A model generated the notes under the pieces. That model ran no database searches and was not told the origin of the DNA. It saw nothing but the letters and a program-made list of their open reading frames with translations. Positions 1 through 8,001 of a stretch of DNA of 21,415 nucleotides are shown here, piece by piece (the first letter of the stretch is position 1; each line of letters begins with the position of its first letter). The position numbers and the translations under genes were made by a program. This DNA is from Candidatus Arcticimaribacter sp. (lineage in GTDB: Bacteria; Bacteroidota; Bacteroidia; Flavobacteriales; Flavobacteriaceae): NCBI GenBank assembly GCA_011526335.1, contig WTJB01000262.1, forward strand, positions 1-21,415, in the 5' to 3' direction.

Positions 1-709
1 TGGGGTTGTTGCCCAAATAGACATACAATCCGGGCAATGTTGTATCTGCTTTATAGGTATCGTCAAGCTGTAGTTTTAACACCCCATCGACATAACCATA
101 ACGATAGTTCCCCTGAAGGATATAGCTGCTGGTAGTGTTTACCTGTCCTTCAAAAAATTGTGGGGCAACAACGATGACCGTTTCGGTAGTGGTTGTCGAA
201 TTTCCATCGGTGGTGGTGTCCGAGCTTGTTCCTTGAGTAACTGTAGTTGTGGAGGTGTTATCTAGGGTAGAGGTATTTGTTGCTGCATTTGTGGTTTCTT
301 CGGTGGTAGAAGAAACCGTTGTATTTGAAGTGGTATTTGTTGTTTCTTGATTTTCAATAAGGATGGCGGTTACGTCAAAGGCCAATTTTTTTTGAATGTC
401 CTCACCTAAATGCGATTGGGTAGCCACCACAACGACCCCTTGTCCTGGTGTTAAGGCCTCTATGGTTCCGAGTGCATTAACTGAGATTGTATTCGCTGTT
501 TCTGTGGACCACTGGAGTCGTGGTTGTAGAACTTCTTCTCCTGCGGTATCAAAATATTTAGCTATAAATTGATACGAGCCTCCTTCAGAAATGCTTAAAA
601 TAGGGTTGGTAATTCTGAGCGTTGGCGCAACATAATCATCGATGAGGTCTTCTCCAATGCAGCCCAAAAAGACAAAGGTTAAAAGTAGGGGTAGGCATTT
701 TTTTAGCAT
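1..709 (-). CDS. Lipoprotein with Ig-like domain, Thr-rich linker and DM13-like domain (partial, N-terminal 236 residues)
   Basis: The reading frame starts at ATG 707-709 and runs off the left edge. The first 17 residues form a lipoprotein signal: a basic start (MLKKC), a hydrophobic core and the lipobox FLGC with Cys17 as lipidation site. This predicts export and anchoring in the cell envelope. Residues 29-115 resemble a bacterial Ig-like (BIG2-type) domain, with the typical close ISVNALGTIEALTPGQGVVV. Residues about 122-178 are a low-complexity linker, mostly Thr, Ser and Asn. From about 184 the pattern FFEGQ, LQGNYRYGYVDGVLKL, then PGLYVYLGNNP fits the start of a DM13 domain, a family proposed to take part in electron transfer; this is from memory and the domain is cut off. 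The gene follows hemB by 52 bp on the same strand and could be read through from the heme operon, but its content does not suggest a heme role. The precise function is unknown. Confidence 0.8.
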   Translation of the reverse strand, partial: MLKKCLPLLLTFVFLGCIGEDLIDDYVAPTLRITNPILSISEGGSYQFIAKYFDTAGEEVLQPRLQWSTETANTISVNALGTIEALTPGQGVVVVATQSHLGEDIQKKLAFDVTAILIENQETTNTTSNTTVSSTTEETTNAATNTSTLDNTSTTTVTQGTSSDTTTDGNSTTTTETVIVVAPQFFEGQVNTTSSYILQGNYRYGYVDGVLKLQLDDTYKADTTLPGLYVYLGNNP

Positions 710-761
710 AGCAGTAGTATTTGGGATAAAACACTAAAACTATGTCAAAAATTAATCCAAA

Positions 762-1739
762 TTAGCTTCTGAGCTGTTCCGCCACTTTTTTGGCAAAATA
801 ACTCGCAATTAAATTTGCTCCGGCACGCTTAAATGCGATTAATTGTTCGTACATCAAGCTGTTTTCATCTACCAGCCCTAACTTCGCCGCCGCTTTTAGC
901 TGTGCATATTCTCCACTTACCTGATATACGGCAATAGGGACCTCTATGTTATTGCGTAAATCTCGCACGATATCCAAATAAGCTAAGCCAGGTTTTACCA
1001 TTACAATATCCGCTCCTTCTTCTAAATCTCTTAAGGTTTCTGTCAAGGCTTCTTCCCGGTTATGAAAATCCATTTGATAGGTTTTTTTATCTCCAAAACC
1101 TGGGGCTGAGTCTAAAGCAGACCGGAATGGGCCATAAAAGGAAGAAGCATATTTGGCACTGTAACTTAAAATTCCCGTATCCGGAAAATGATTTGTTTCC
1201 AAACTATGTCTAATGGCGCCAATACGCCCATCCATCATATCGCTCGGGGCTACAATATCTGCTCCGGCTTGGGCATGCGACAGCGCCATTTGCGCCAAAA
1301 CTTCGACCGTAGGATCATTGACAATGGTATTGTTTTCTACAATACCATCGTGTCCGAAAGAGGAATAGGGGTCAAGTGCTACATCGGTGAGGACCACCAT
1401 TTCGGGTACCGCTTCTTTAACGCATCCAATGGCTCTTTGCATCAAGCCGTTTGGATTGAGGGCCTCTGTTCCTTTATTATCTTTTAATGTGTCGGGGACT
1501 TTTACAAACAACAAAACCGCTTTTAACCCTAATGCCCATAGTTCTTTTACCTCTTTTGAGAGCAGATCCAAACTCATCCGATAGTAGTCTGGCATGGCCG
1601 AAATTTCTTCCTTTATTCCCTTCCCTTCTACGACAAATAGGGGAACAATAAAATCATCGGTCGTTAGGTGATTTTCTTGAACCAGCGCTCTTATACTTGA
1701 AGATTGGCGTAAACGTCTGTTGCGTTGAAGTAAATGCAT
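762..1739 (-). CDS. hemB: Porphobilinogen synthase (delta-aminolevulinic acid dehydratase)
   Basis: Condenses two 5-aminolevulinate molecules into porphobilinogen in the cytoplasm. The 325-residue length is normal for the family. The two active-site lysines are visible: Lys196 in SYSAKYASSFYGPF and the Schiff-base Lys249 in MVKPGLAYLD. The segment APSDMMDGRI (164-173) and YQVSGEYA are also characteristic. The metal-site segment reads DVALDPYSSFGHDG (119-132). Zinc-dependent enzymes have three cysteines in this stretch; here there are none, so by family knowledge this should be a magnesium-type, zinc-independent enzyme. It is the last heme gene of the minus-strand operon. Its ATG overlaps the stop codon of the upstream antiporter gene by one base (TAATG), which suggests translational coupling. 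Confidence 0.97.
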   Translation of the reverse strand: MHLLQRNRRLRQSSSIRALVQENHLTTDDFIVPLFVVEGKGIKEEISAMPDYYRMSLDLLSKEVKELWALGLKAVLLFVKVPDTLKDNKGTEALNPNGLMQRAIGCVKEAVPEMVVLTDVALDPYSSFGHDGIVENNTIVNDPTVEVLAQMALSHAQAGADIVAPSDMMDGRIGAIRHSLETNHFPDTGILSYSAKYASSFYGPFRSALDSAPGFGDKKTYQMDFHNREEALTETLRDLEEGADIVMVKPGLAYLDIVRDLRNNIEVPIAVYQVSGEYAQLKAAAKLGLVDENSLMYEQLIAFKRAGANLIASYFAKKVAEQLRS

Positions 1740-3049
1740 TAGTGTTGTGTTTCGTTTGTTTCGGGAAAGTCCAATAAATTTTCGGGGCTAGGGGGTTCTT
1801 TTGTCAAGGCGTCTTCATCTAGGGTTGAATCATCAACTTCCTCATTCTCCTCAGGGGTTTTGTGTTTTAGGTTTCCAAAAGTCATTACAAACATAGAAAG
1901 CAAAATGACCACCAACAAGACACGTTCATCGATTAATGTGGTTTTGGAAATAAAGTCGATATCTTTTATTTGAAGAAACAACAGTATACTTATCAGGCCT
2001 CTGGGAGACATATACATCAGTGGTCCGGGTTTTAGGTTGAATTGGGTCAGCAGAAAGTATACATACCGTACCCCAATCATTACGACCAGTATAAGTGAGC
2101 CGTAGAGTAAAGGCATTATAGAATCAAATTGTCCAAAGCTTATCGAGAAACCAAAGAACAAAAAGAAAAATGTTTTCACTAAAAAAGTAGACTCTGCAGT
2201 AAGGAGGTGAAACTCGTGAAGCCCTTGATGTGTTTTTTCAATATTCAAGTGTTTTTGAAGAAACTGAGGCAGGAGTGCAGTGACATTTTTTAAGAATAAA
2301 CCGAAAATAAAAATGGTGACTAAAGCCGGTAAGTGGAAGTATTTTCCGAAGGCGTAAACCAAGACCAAAAGCGCCAAAATAAGGAAGAACTTAATGTGCT
2401 GGTCTATTTGCTGTAGCAATTGAAATAAACAGTAGGTGATGGCAATGGAAATGGCAATAACGCCTACAATTTGCAAGCCCAATTCAAAAAGGGGTTGCAT
2501 GCCAATTAAGGGGGCTTGGTTTTGGTATTGTGTCAATGCATAATTGAATGCCATGATCCCCAAGATATCTGAAAAGGTGGACTCGTAGACTACAAATTCC
2601 TTGTCTTTTGTCAGCAAACCCGAAGCGCTAGGGATGGCTACTGCGCTACTGATGATGGATAAAGGTATGGAGTACACCACCGCCGTAGTGCGTTCCAATA
2701 AAAGGACCGTTTCAAAAATAAAACTGAGCCCAACAATGTTGGCAATTAAAATAACAAGTGCGGCCAAAAAGCCTTTTAAGATTAGGGGTATTTTTTTTCT
2801 TTCGATATCTAATTCTAGGGCGCCTTCTAAAACAATCAGGATCAGCCCAAGGGTGCCCAATACAGGAATCAATTGGTCTAAAAATTGCAACTCAACCTCG
2901 CCATAAAAATCTACTCCAAGACGGATAAGCATACCGGTAAACATCAGAAGAATGACCGATGGAAATTTGGTTTTTTTGGCAATGCTATCGAAGATATAGG
3001 AAAAGATGATCAGCAGCGGGAGAACAAAAAGGATGGTGAGTGTATTCAT
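1739..3049 (-). CDS. Cation/proton antiporter of the CPA (NhaP-like) family
   Basis: A 436-residue inner-membrane protein with about 11-12 hydrophobic segments filling residues 1-393. The Ser160-Asp161 pair in STFSDILGIMAF and the late motif SPRGLISILL (348-357) match the transport core of monovalent cation/proton antiporters (Na+ or K+ in exchange for H+). The C-terminal tail of about 43 residues is hydrophilic and acidic and probably cytoplasmic; no TrkA-type domain is present. It lies between hemF (33 bp upstream) and hemB (1 bp overlap), so it is part of the heme operon transcript. No direct role in heme synthesis is known for the family, and the ion specificity cannot be read from the sequence. 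The start is the first Met of the frame and gives a proper hydrophobic N-terminus. Confidence 0.9.
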   Translation of the reverse strand: MNTLTILFVLPLLIIFSYIFDSIAKKTKFPSVILLMFTGMLIRLGVDFYGEVELQFLDQLIPVLGTLGLILIVLEGALELDIERKKIPLILKGFLAALVILIANIVGLSFIFETVLLLERTTAVVYSIPLSIISSAVAIPSASGLLTKDKEFVVYESTFSDILGIMAFNYALTQYQNQAPLIGMQPLFELGLQIVGVIAISIAITYCLFQLLQQIDQHIKFFLILALLVLVYAFGKYFHLPALVTIFIFGLFLKNVTALLPQFLQKHLNIEKTHQGLHEFHLLTAESTFLVKTFFFLFFGFSISFGQFDSIMPLLYGSLILVVMIGVRYVYFLLTQFNLKPGPLMYMSPRGLISILLFLQIKDIDFISKTTLIDERVLLVVILLSMFVMTFGNLKHKTPEENEEVDDSTLDEDALTKEPPSPENLLDFPETNETQH

Positions 3050-3082
3050 TTGTACTTGGGCTTTTTTTAAAAATACACTTTT

Positions 3083-3994
3083 TTATTCAACTGCAGCCAT
3101 CCAGTCTTTGGGATGTTGTAGTACTTGTATCAGCTTTTCTTCTTCCGAACCTTGCGCAGGGGTATGGTCATAAACCCATTGTACTTGTGGCGGCAAGCTC
3201 ATCAAAATACTTTCGATACGCCCATTGGTTTTTAGGCCAAACAAAGTGCCTTTGTCGTGGACTAAGTTAAACTCTACATAACGCCCCCTTCTTATTTCTT
3301 GCCATTCTCTTTGAGCATCAGTGTAGGGTAAATCTTTCCTTTTGTTAAGGATAGGGAAGTAAGCATTTAAAAAATTGGACCCTACATCGGTAACAAAGCT
3401 ATACCATTGATCCATGGTTTTCTCGCCCTTTTTTAGATAGTCAAAAAACAATCCGCCTAGGCCACGGGCTTCATTTCGGTGGCTGTTCCAAAAATACTCA
3501 TCACAACGTTTTTTGTACTGTGAATAGAAATGCGGATCATGTCGGTCACAGGTCTCTTTACACACTTGGTGGAAGTGTTTTGCATCTTCTTCAAACAAGT
3601 AATAGGGTGTAAGATCTAGCCCACCACCAAACCATTGATCGGCAATTTGGCCTGTACTGTCATAAAGTTCAAAGTACCGCCAGTTGGCGTGTACTGTTGG
3701 GGCCATTGGGTTTTTTGGGTGCAGTACCAAGCTCAATCCACAGGCATAGAATTGGGCGTCTTTTACCCCAAAATAGGCTTGCATACTTTCCGGGAGTTCT
3801 CCGTGAACGGCTGAAATGTTTACCCCTCCTTTTTCAAAAACTTTTCCTTGTTCAATAACACGTGTTCGTCCTCCACCTCCTTCGGGGCGTTCCCATAGAT
3901 CTTCTCGAAAACGCACCGTTGGCTCAAGGGTCTCAAGCTTTTGTGTGATCTCGTCTTGGAGGGTACAAATGTATTGGTAGAATTGTTCTTTCAT
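3083..3994 (-). CDS. hemF: Oxygen-dependent coproporphyrinogen III oxidase
   Basis: Converts coproporphyrinogen III to protoporphyrinogen IX by two oxidative decarboxylations using O2; a soluble homodimer in the family. The 303-residue protein carries the family blocks in order: EGGGGRTRVIEQGKVFEKGG (38-57), LHPKNPMAPTVHANWRYFE (91-109), WFGGGLDLTPYY (121-132), FWNSHRNEARGLGG (168-181) and GRYVEFNLVHDKGTLFGL (237-254). His92, His102 and His172 correspond to conserved metal or substrate-site histidines. The gene follows hemE with a 3-bp gap, so the two consecutive enzymes are produced together. The oxygen-dependent form indicates growth with oxygen; an anaerobic counterpart (hemN) is not in the window. 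Confidence 0.97.
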   Translation of the reverse strand: MKEQFYQYICTLQDEITQKLETLEPTVRFREDLWERPEGGGGRTRVIEQGKVFEKGGVNISAVHGELPESMQAYFGVKDAQFYACGLSLVLHPKNPMAPTVHANWRYFELYDSTGQIADQWFGGGLDLTPYYLFEEDAKHFHQVCKETCDRHDPHFYSQYKKRCDEYFWNSHRNEARGLGGLFFDYLKKGEKTMDQWYSFVTDVGSNFLNAYFPILNKRKDLPYTDAQREWQEIRRGRYVEFNLVHDKGTLFGLKTNGRIESILMSLPPQVQWVYDHTPAQGSEEEKLIQVLQHPKDWMAAVE

Positions 3995-3997
3995 TGT

Positions 3998-5023
3998 TTA
4001 TACCTTGTATTCTTTAACGGCATCTACAAAGGCTTTTGCGTGATCCACTGGGATGTTGGGTAAAATTCCGTGACCCAAGTTTACAATGTAACGGTCTTTT
4101 CCAAAGGCATCAATCATCTTTTTTACATCACTTTTGATCTTAGGAATCGGAGAAAGCAATTGTGAAGGATCAAAATTGCCTTGAAGGGTTATTTGTCCGC
4201 CAGAAAGATAACGTGCGTTTCTAGGGGAACAGGTCCAGTCAACGCCTAAGGCACTAGCCCCCGATTGCGCCATTTCGTTTAAGGCAAACCAACATCCTTT
4301 CCCGAACACAATTACAGGAATGTGGTCTTTTAAGGCATCAACAATTTGTTGAATATAGGGCCACGAAAAAGTCGAGTAGTCTTCAGGAGAGAGCAGCCCC
4401 CCCCAAGAATCGAATAATTGAACAGCATTGACTCCAGCAGCGACCTTAGCTTTGAGATAGTCTATGGTGGTGTCTGTAATCATTTGTAGCAATCGATGCG
4501 CTACTTCGGGTTGGGTAAAACATAATGCTTTGGCCAAGTCAAAGGTTTTTGATCCTTGTCCCTGCACAGCATAGCACAGCAGGGTCCATGGAGAACCGGC
4601 AAACCCTATAAGCGGCACGCGATTGTTTAGCTCTCTTTGGGTCATTTTTACGGCATCCAATACATAGTCTAAAGCTTCTTCGGCTTGTGGAACGATAACT
4701 TCGTCTAGGTCTTTGGCCGTTCTTATGGGGTTTGGAATCCAGGGCCCTACACCCGCTTTCATTTCCACTTCTATATTCATCGCCTGTAAAACCACCAAAA
4801 TGTCACTAAAGAGAATAGCAGCATCTGTCCCGACTTGATCGATGGGCATGATGGTGATTTCTGTTGCCAATTCTGGTGTCTGACAACGGGTAAAGAAATC
4901 GTACTTTTCTTTTAACTTCATAAAATCAGGCAAGTATCTACCCGCTTGTCGCATCATCCAAACAGGAGGACGAGATACGGTTTCTCCTTTTAAGGCACGT
5001 AAAAATAAATCGTTTTCTATCAT
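3998..5023 (-). CDS. hemE: Uroporphyrinogen decarboxylase
   Basis: Removes four carboxyl groups from uroporphyrinogen III to give coproporphyrinogen III, without a cofactor. The 341-residue length is typical. Diagnostic segments are [16 protein letters not shown] (19-34, with Arg25 and Arg29), [11 protein letters not shown] (68-78, with catalytic Asp74), [33 protein letters not shown] and the C-terminal [14 protein letters not shown]. The gene starts two bases beyond the hemD stop codon (one base between them) and ends 3 bp before hemF. Its Trp-Gly-Gly motif is encoded by a run of eight G residues on the coding strand (4397-4404 as C on the + strand), a possible slippage site. Confidence 0.97.
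   Translation of the reverse strand: MIENDLFLRALKGETVSRPPVWMMRQAGRYLPDFMKLKEKYDFFTRCQTPELATEITIMPIDQVGTDAAILFSDILVVLQAMNIEVEMKAGVGPWIPNPIRTAKDLDEVIVPQAEEALDYVLDAVKMTQRELNNRVPLIGFAGSPWTLLCYAVQGQGSKTFDLAKALCFTQPEVAHRLLQMITDTTIDYLKAKVAAGVNAVQLFDSWGGLLSPEDYSTFSWPYIQQIVDALKDHIPVIVFGKGCWFALNEMAQSGASALGVDWTCSPRNARYLSGGQITLQGNFDPSQLLSPIPKIKSDVKKMIDAFGKDRYIVNLGHGILPNIPVDHAKAFVDAVKEYKV
4397..4404 (-). repeat. Run of eight G on the coding strand of hemE
   Basis: Eight C on the + strand, read as TGG GGG GGG in hemE, encode the conserved Trp-Gly-Gly of [12 protein letters not shown]. Homopolymers of this length are prone to replication slippage, which would inactivate the enzyme; the frame is intact here. 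Confidence 0.7.
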
Positions 5024-5024
5024 A

Positions 5025-5696
5025 TCAATTTGTGTTCAAATACTGATGGACACAAAGGCCCAAATGGTCTAATGTAGGTTTTTTAGCCGTGTGAATATCG
5101 CTACTGTGTGGGGCTAGTGCAGCAGCTGTGGTAGGTCCTAAAGCAAAACATTGCGCCGTTCCTAGTTTGTTTTTTTGCAAATAACTTTCAACTCCAGAGG
5201 GACTAAAAAAAAGGATGCCGTCCTGTGGTCCAAAAGATTTGGATTGTAACTCGGTCGTATAGGTCTCTATACAGTCAACGGTAATGTTGTGTTCTTTAAG
5301 TTTATTTTCAATTTCTGGACGCCTTCTTTTTCCACAAATAAAGCTAAAGGCTTTTGTGTTATTCTCCTGTTTTAGGAGTATCTCTGCCAATGCATTTGCA
5401 TTTTCTTCCATGTAAATCCACGTAAACCCTTTTGCTTTGAGCAGCGCTTTGGTTTTTTCCCCAACACAAAATACTTTTTTGGATTTCCACTGTGCTTGCA
5501 TAGGGTACGGTTCAAAAAATGCATTTACCCCGTTTTGGCTCGTAAAAATCAGGTGTTCGTGTAGGGTCGAAAATGAAAAAGTAAGCGGTTTTATTCGAAT
5601 AAAATTGTAGGCTGTGAGATCGCATCCCCATTCAATAAAGCGTCGTTTTTGAGGGGGAAGTAATTCCTTAGTTGAAAGCAATCGAAAGTTTGTCAT
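5025..5696 (-). CDS. hemD: Uroporphyrinogen-III synthase
   Basis: Closes and inverts ring D of hydroxymethylbilane to form uroporphyrinogen III. HemD sequences diverge strongly, so the call rests on a few motifs plus position. Two pseudo-repeat motifs are present: [13 protein letters not shown] in the first half and [14 protein letters not shown] in the second, followed by [13 protein letters not shown] chose the ATG at 5694-5696 (protein starts [13 protein letters not shown], 223 residues) because it overlaps the hemC stop in an ATGA arrangement. The longer frame up to 5759 would add 21 basic residues unlike the family and is probably not translated. It sits between hemC and hemE, the usual place for this gene. 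Confidence 0.93.
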   Translation of the reverse strand: MTNFRLLSTKELLPPQKRRFIEWGCDLTAYNFIRIKPLTFSFSTLHEHLIFTSQNGVNAFFEPYPMQAQWKSKKVFCVGEKTKALLKAKGFTWIYMEENANALAEILLKQENNTKAFSFICGKRRRPEIENKLKEHNITVDCIETYTTELQSKSFGPQDGILFFSPSGVESYLQKNKLGTAQCFALGPTTAAALAPHSSDIHTAKKPTLDHLGLCVHQYLNTN

Positions 5697-6595
5697 TGCT
5701 CTGATTTGAATTCTTTCAATAATGCGGCCCCGCCTTGGGCAAGAATTTCTTCTGCCCACTTTTTTCCGAGCTTATCGGAGTAGTGCGCAACCTTTTTTTG
5801 TAGGGTAATTCCCTGTTTCTTTTGAAGTGAAAAAACACCCCCTTTAAAGTGTAGGCTTCCATTTTCAAAATAAGCGAAGGCGCCAATAGGTGCTGTACAA
5901 CCGCCTTCTAATGTGCGAAGAAAATCACGTTCTATGCTTGTACATTTTTCAACCAGAGGATGATTTAATTCTTGTAAAATTTGGGCCAGTTCTTTGTTTT
6001 CTTCTAAGGTAACCACCATTAATGCCCCTTGAGCTGGGGCGGGAATCATCCAATCCAAAACTTCTACTTGTTCTTCGGAAATCTTTAACCGTTCTAAAGC
6101 TGCGGCAGCAAAAACAGCCCCATTCCATGCTTGGCTGTTCAATTGTTTTAAACGGGTTTGTATATTTCCGCGGAGGGGAACAATCTCATCTTCCGGATAC
6201 CGCTCAAGCCACTGGGCTTTCCGTCTAAGACTACCTGTGGCAATGGTGTTTTTCTCTTCTTTGTTTGACCAAACCAAAATATCTGAGCTATTGCCTCTTT
6301 CCAAAACAGCAGCTTGTATGATTCCATTGGGAAGCTGTGTAGGCACATCTTTCATGCTGTGGATGGCCAAATCAATTTGATTATTGAGCAACGCAATGTC
6401 TAGGGCTTTGGTAAAAATCCCTACAGTGCCCATCTCATAAAGCGGCTGCGTAAGGTTTTGATCTCCTTCAGAATGTATGGGGATAAGCACAGTCGCATAG
6501 CCTAGGGCATTCAATTCCCGTTGTAGTTTTTCCGCTTGCCAAAGGGCAAGGGCACTAGCGCGGGTTCCAATGCGTAAAGGCTTATTTTGCTTCAT
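5693..6595 (-). CDS. hemC: Hydroxymethylbilane synthase (porphobilinogen deaminase)
   Basis: Polymerises four porphobilinogen units into hydroxymethylbilane on a dipyrromethane cofactor. With the chosen start (ATG 6593-6595, MKQNKPLRIGTRASALALWQ) the protein has 300 residues. Key residues in this numbering: Asp83 in HSMKDVPT, the basic segment TGSLRRKAQW (about 121-130), GNIQTRL and the cofactor-binding Cys233 in LEGGCTAPIGAF. The frame is open to 6661, but the extra 22 residues are not family-like, so the inner Met just before the conserved IGTRASALAL is preferred. The gene overlaps the end of hemA by 14 bp and the start of hemD by 4 bp, which points to tight translational coupling. Confidence 0.95.
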   Translation of the reverse strand: MKQNKPLRIGTRASALALWQAEKLQRELNALGYATVLIPIHSEGDQNLTQPLYEMGTVGIFTKALDIALLNNQIDLAIHSMKDVPTQLPNGIIQAAVLERGNSSDILVWSNKEEKNTIATGSLRRKAQWLERYPEDEIVPLRGNIQTRLKQLNSQAWNGAVFAAAALERLKISEEQVEVLDWMIPAPAQGALMVVTLEENKELAQILQELNHPLVEKCTSIERDFLRTLEGGCTAPIGAFAYFENGSLHFKGGVFSLQKKQGITLQKKVAHYSDKLGKKWAEEILAQGGAALLKEFKSEQ

Positions 6596-7829
6596 GTGTA
6601 GGAAGTTGAAAGACATCCTCAAAAACCGCAAGGGTTTCACTGGCTTTGTTGGGGTTTTCACGAAGATAGTTCGCCAGTTGTCCTGTTATTTTTTGAATCA
6701 GCTGTTGAGAAAGCGTTGTCGCATCTTCAGACAGTACTTTTTTCTTGCTTTGATTTTTTATTTCTAGCTCTTGTTGGCTACTCAATTTATCTTTAAAGGC
6801 TCTCAGCAGCGGTGCATACTTTCGGTGTTCTAACCACTGCATAAACTCAGCTTTCACTTCTTCAAGAATTTTTTCAGCCTCTGGAAGATGCTTTTTTCTT
6901 TCCTCAAGCGTTTCTTGGGTTATTTGCGATAAAGTATCGAGGTTTACCACGCGTACATGATCAAGTTCAGTAACATTCGTATGTACATTGTTGGGAATAG
7001 AAAGGTCGAGAATAAGCAAAGGTTTATCGGTATGAATCAAGTCTTTGGATACCGTAGGATGCTGAGCTCCGGTCGCGACGATCATTACATCTGCTTTTCG
7101 AATTTCAGAGGGGAGTTCTCCAAAGGGTTTTACGTTCACATTGAATTTCCCCGCAACATCTTGGGCTTTTTCGTGTGTTCGATTGATCAAAACGATATGA
7201 TCGTTCTCTGTGTGTTTGATGAGGTTTTCGCAGGTGTTTCGTCCGATTTTCCCCGTACCAAAGAGAAGGATGTTTTTTTGAGATATCTGCTCAATGTGTT
7301 TCAGGATATATTGTACAGAAGCAAAGGCTACCGAAGTTGCTCCGGTAGAAATATTGGTTTCATTTTTGATTCTTTTACTGGCCTGAATTACCGCATTGAT
7401 CAAGCGCTCACTTAGGCCATTGACCAAGCCCGCTTTTTTAGAGCGATAAAACCCTTGCTTCAATTGACCGATAATTTCAAAGTCTCCTAGGATCTGACTA
7501 TCCAAGCCTGTTCCTACTTTAAAAATATGGTGAATAGCTTCTTGGTTTTGGTAACAATAGCCTAACTTTTCAAAGGTAGAAAGACTGCCACGTGAATGCT
7601 TGCAAAGCAGGTCAATCATTTTAGAAGGATCTTCTACATATGCATACAACTCTGTTCGATTGCAGGTAGTGTTGATCAACAGCTCGGCGATTCCGTCAGA
7701 TTTAGCTTCTTGGAGCATCGCATCGCATTGTGTGCTGCCTAAACTAAAAAGCCCTCGGGTTTCTAGGTTGGCGGTTCTGTAACTAATGCCAATGACAAAA
7801 AAATCTTTTCCAGCTGTAGAATGTTTCAT
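6582..7829 (-). CDS. hemA: Glutamyl-tRNA reductase
   Basis: Reduces glutamyl-tRNA(Glu) to glutamate-1-semialdehyde with NADPH, the first committed step of the C5 route. The 415-residue protein has the catalytic domain with GISYRTANLETRG (14-26), the nucleophilic Cys56 in TTCNRTELYAYVE and HHIFKVGTGLDSQILGD, followed by the nucleotide-binding domain (LLFGTGKIGRNTCENL) and the helical dimerisation domain at the end. It is the first gene of the minus-strand heme operon, so the divergent region 7830-8001 should hold its promoter. A TANNTTTG-type -7 element lies at 7849-7856. The partner enzyme HemL is not in the window. Confidence 0.97.
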   Translation of the reverse strand: MKHSTAGKDFFVIGISYRTANLETRGLFSLGSTQCDAMLQEAKSDGIAELLINTTCNRTELYAYVEDPSKMIDLLCKHSRGSLSTFEKLGYCYQNQEAIHHIFKVGTGLDSQILGDFEIIGQLKQGFYRSKKAGLVNGLSERLINAVIQASKRIKNETNISTGATSVAFASVQYILKHIEQISQKNILLFGTGKIGRNTCENLIKHTENDHIVLINRTHEKAQDVAGKFNVNVKPFGELPSEIRKADVMIVATGAQHPTVSKDLIHTDKPLLILDLSIPNNVHTNVTELDHVRVVNLDTLSQITQETLEERKKHLPEAEKILEEVKAEFMQWLEHRKYAPLLRAFKDKLSSQQELEIKNQSKKKVLSEDATTLSQQLIQKITGQLANYLRENPNKASETLAVFEDVFQLPTHEAK

Positions 7830-7848
7830 TCTTCTTCTAAATCCGCAA

Positions 7849-7856
7849 CAAAAATA
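7849..7856 (-). promoter_or_regulatory. Candidate -7 promoter element for the hemA operon
   Basis: Read on the minus strand this is TATTTTTG, a match to the Bacteroidota -7 consensus TANNTTTG, ending 19 bp before the hemA ATG. A good -33 TTG at the usual 19-base spacing is not visible, so the call is weak. Confidence 0.35.
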
Positions 7857-7872
7857 AATGTCGTTGGGATTA

Positions 7873-7890
7873 AAAAATAACGCTAAAAGT
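7873..7890 (+). repeat. 18-bp direct repeat, copy 1 (upstream of AraC gene and hemA)
   Basis: The sequence AAAAATAACGCTAAAAGT occurs here and again exactly at 8008-8025, a spacing of 135 bp. The similarity extends left to GGAT in both copies, with a 2-base difference. This copy's core is also flanked by an 8-base inverted repeat (TAAAAAAT at 7871-7878, ATTTTTTA at 7891-7898). It lies between the candidate -7 elements of the two divergent promoters, a sensible position for an operator; AraC-family proteins often bind direct repeats. The operator role is inferred. Confidence 0.6.
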
Positions 7891-7912
7891 ATTTTTTACA
7901 ACGGAAAGCGTT

Positions 7913-7920
7913 TATTTTTG
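7913..7920 (+). promoter_or_regulatory. Candidate -7 promoter element for the AraC/hemH operon
   Basis: TATTTTTG fits the TANNTTTG consensus of Bacteroidota promoters and is preceded at about the right distance by only a T-rich stretch (7892-7897), not a clear TTG. Transcription from here would give a leader of roughly 75 bases before the regulator's ATG. Other TANNTTTG-like matches in the same AT-rich region make the choice uncertain. Confidence 0.3.
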
Positions 7921-8001
7921 TTTAAAGATGTACTTTTTAGGGATTAATTGGGCTTTATCGACCACTATTAAGATTCATTCTAAATAAAAAATAAGTTTGC
8001 T

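Noticed and set aside
320..360. Thr/Ser-rich linker of the lipoprotein as a DNA tandem repeat
   Set aside because: The codons vary and no unit repeats exactly; the bias is at protein level.
3050..3082. A/T-rich gap between hemF and the antiporter as a terminator or promoter
   Set aside because: No GC stem and no TANNTTTG element; it looks like a plain A-rich ribosome binding region.
5697..5759. Longer hemD start (21 extra residues)
   Set aside because: The extra residues are highly basic and lie over the end of hemC; the ATGA overlap start gives the normal family N-terminus.
6596..6661. Longer hemC start (22 extra residues)
   Set aside because: The added residues precede the conserved IGTRASALAL start by more than usual and would deepen the overlap with hemA to 80 bp.
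6957..7415. Open frame of 152 codons on the + strand
   Set aside because: It lies fully inside hemA on the opposite strand and its translation shows no family pattern; hemA is certain.
7992..7999. TAAGTTTG as -7 element for the AraC gene
   Set aside because: It ends two bases before the ATG, so transcription would begin inside the coding region; likely a chance match in AT-rich DNA.
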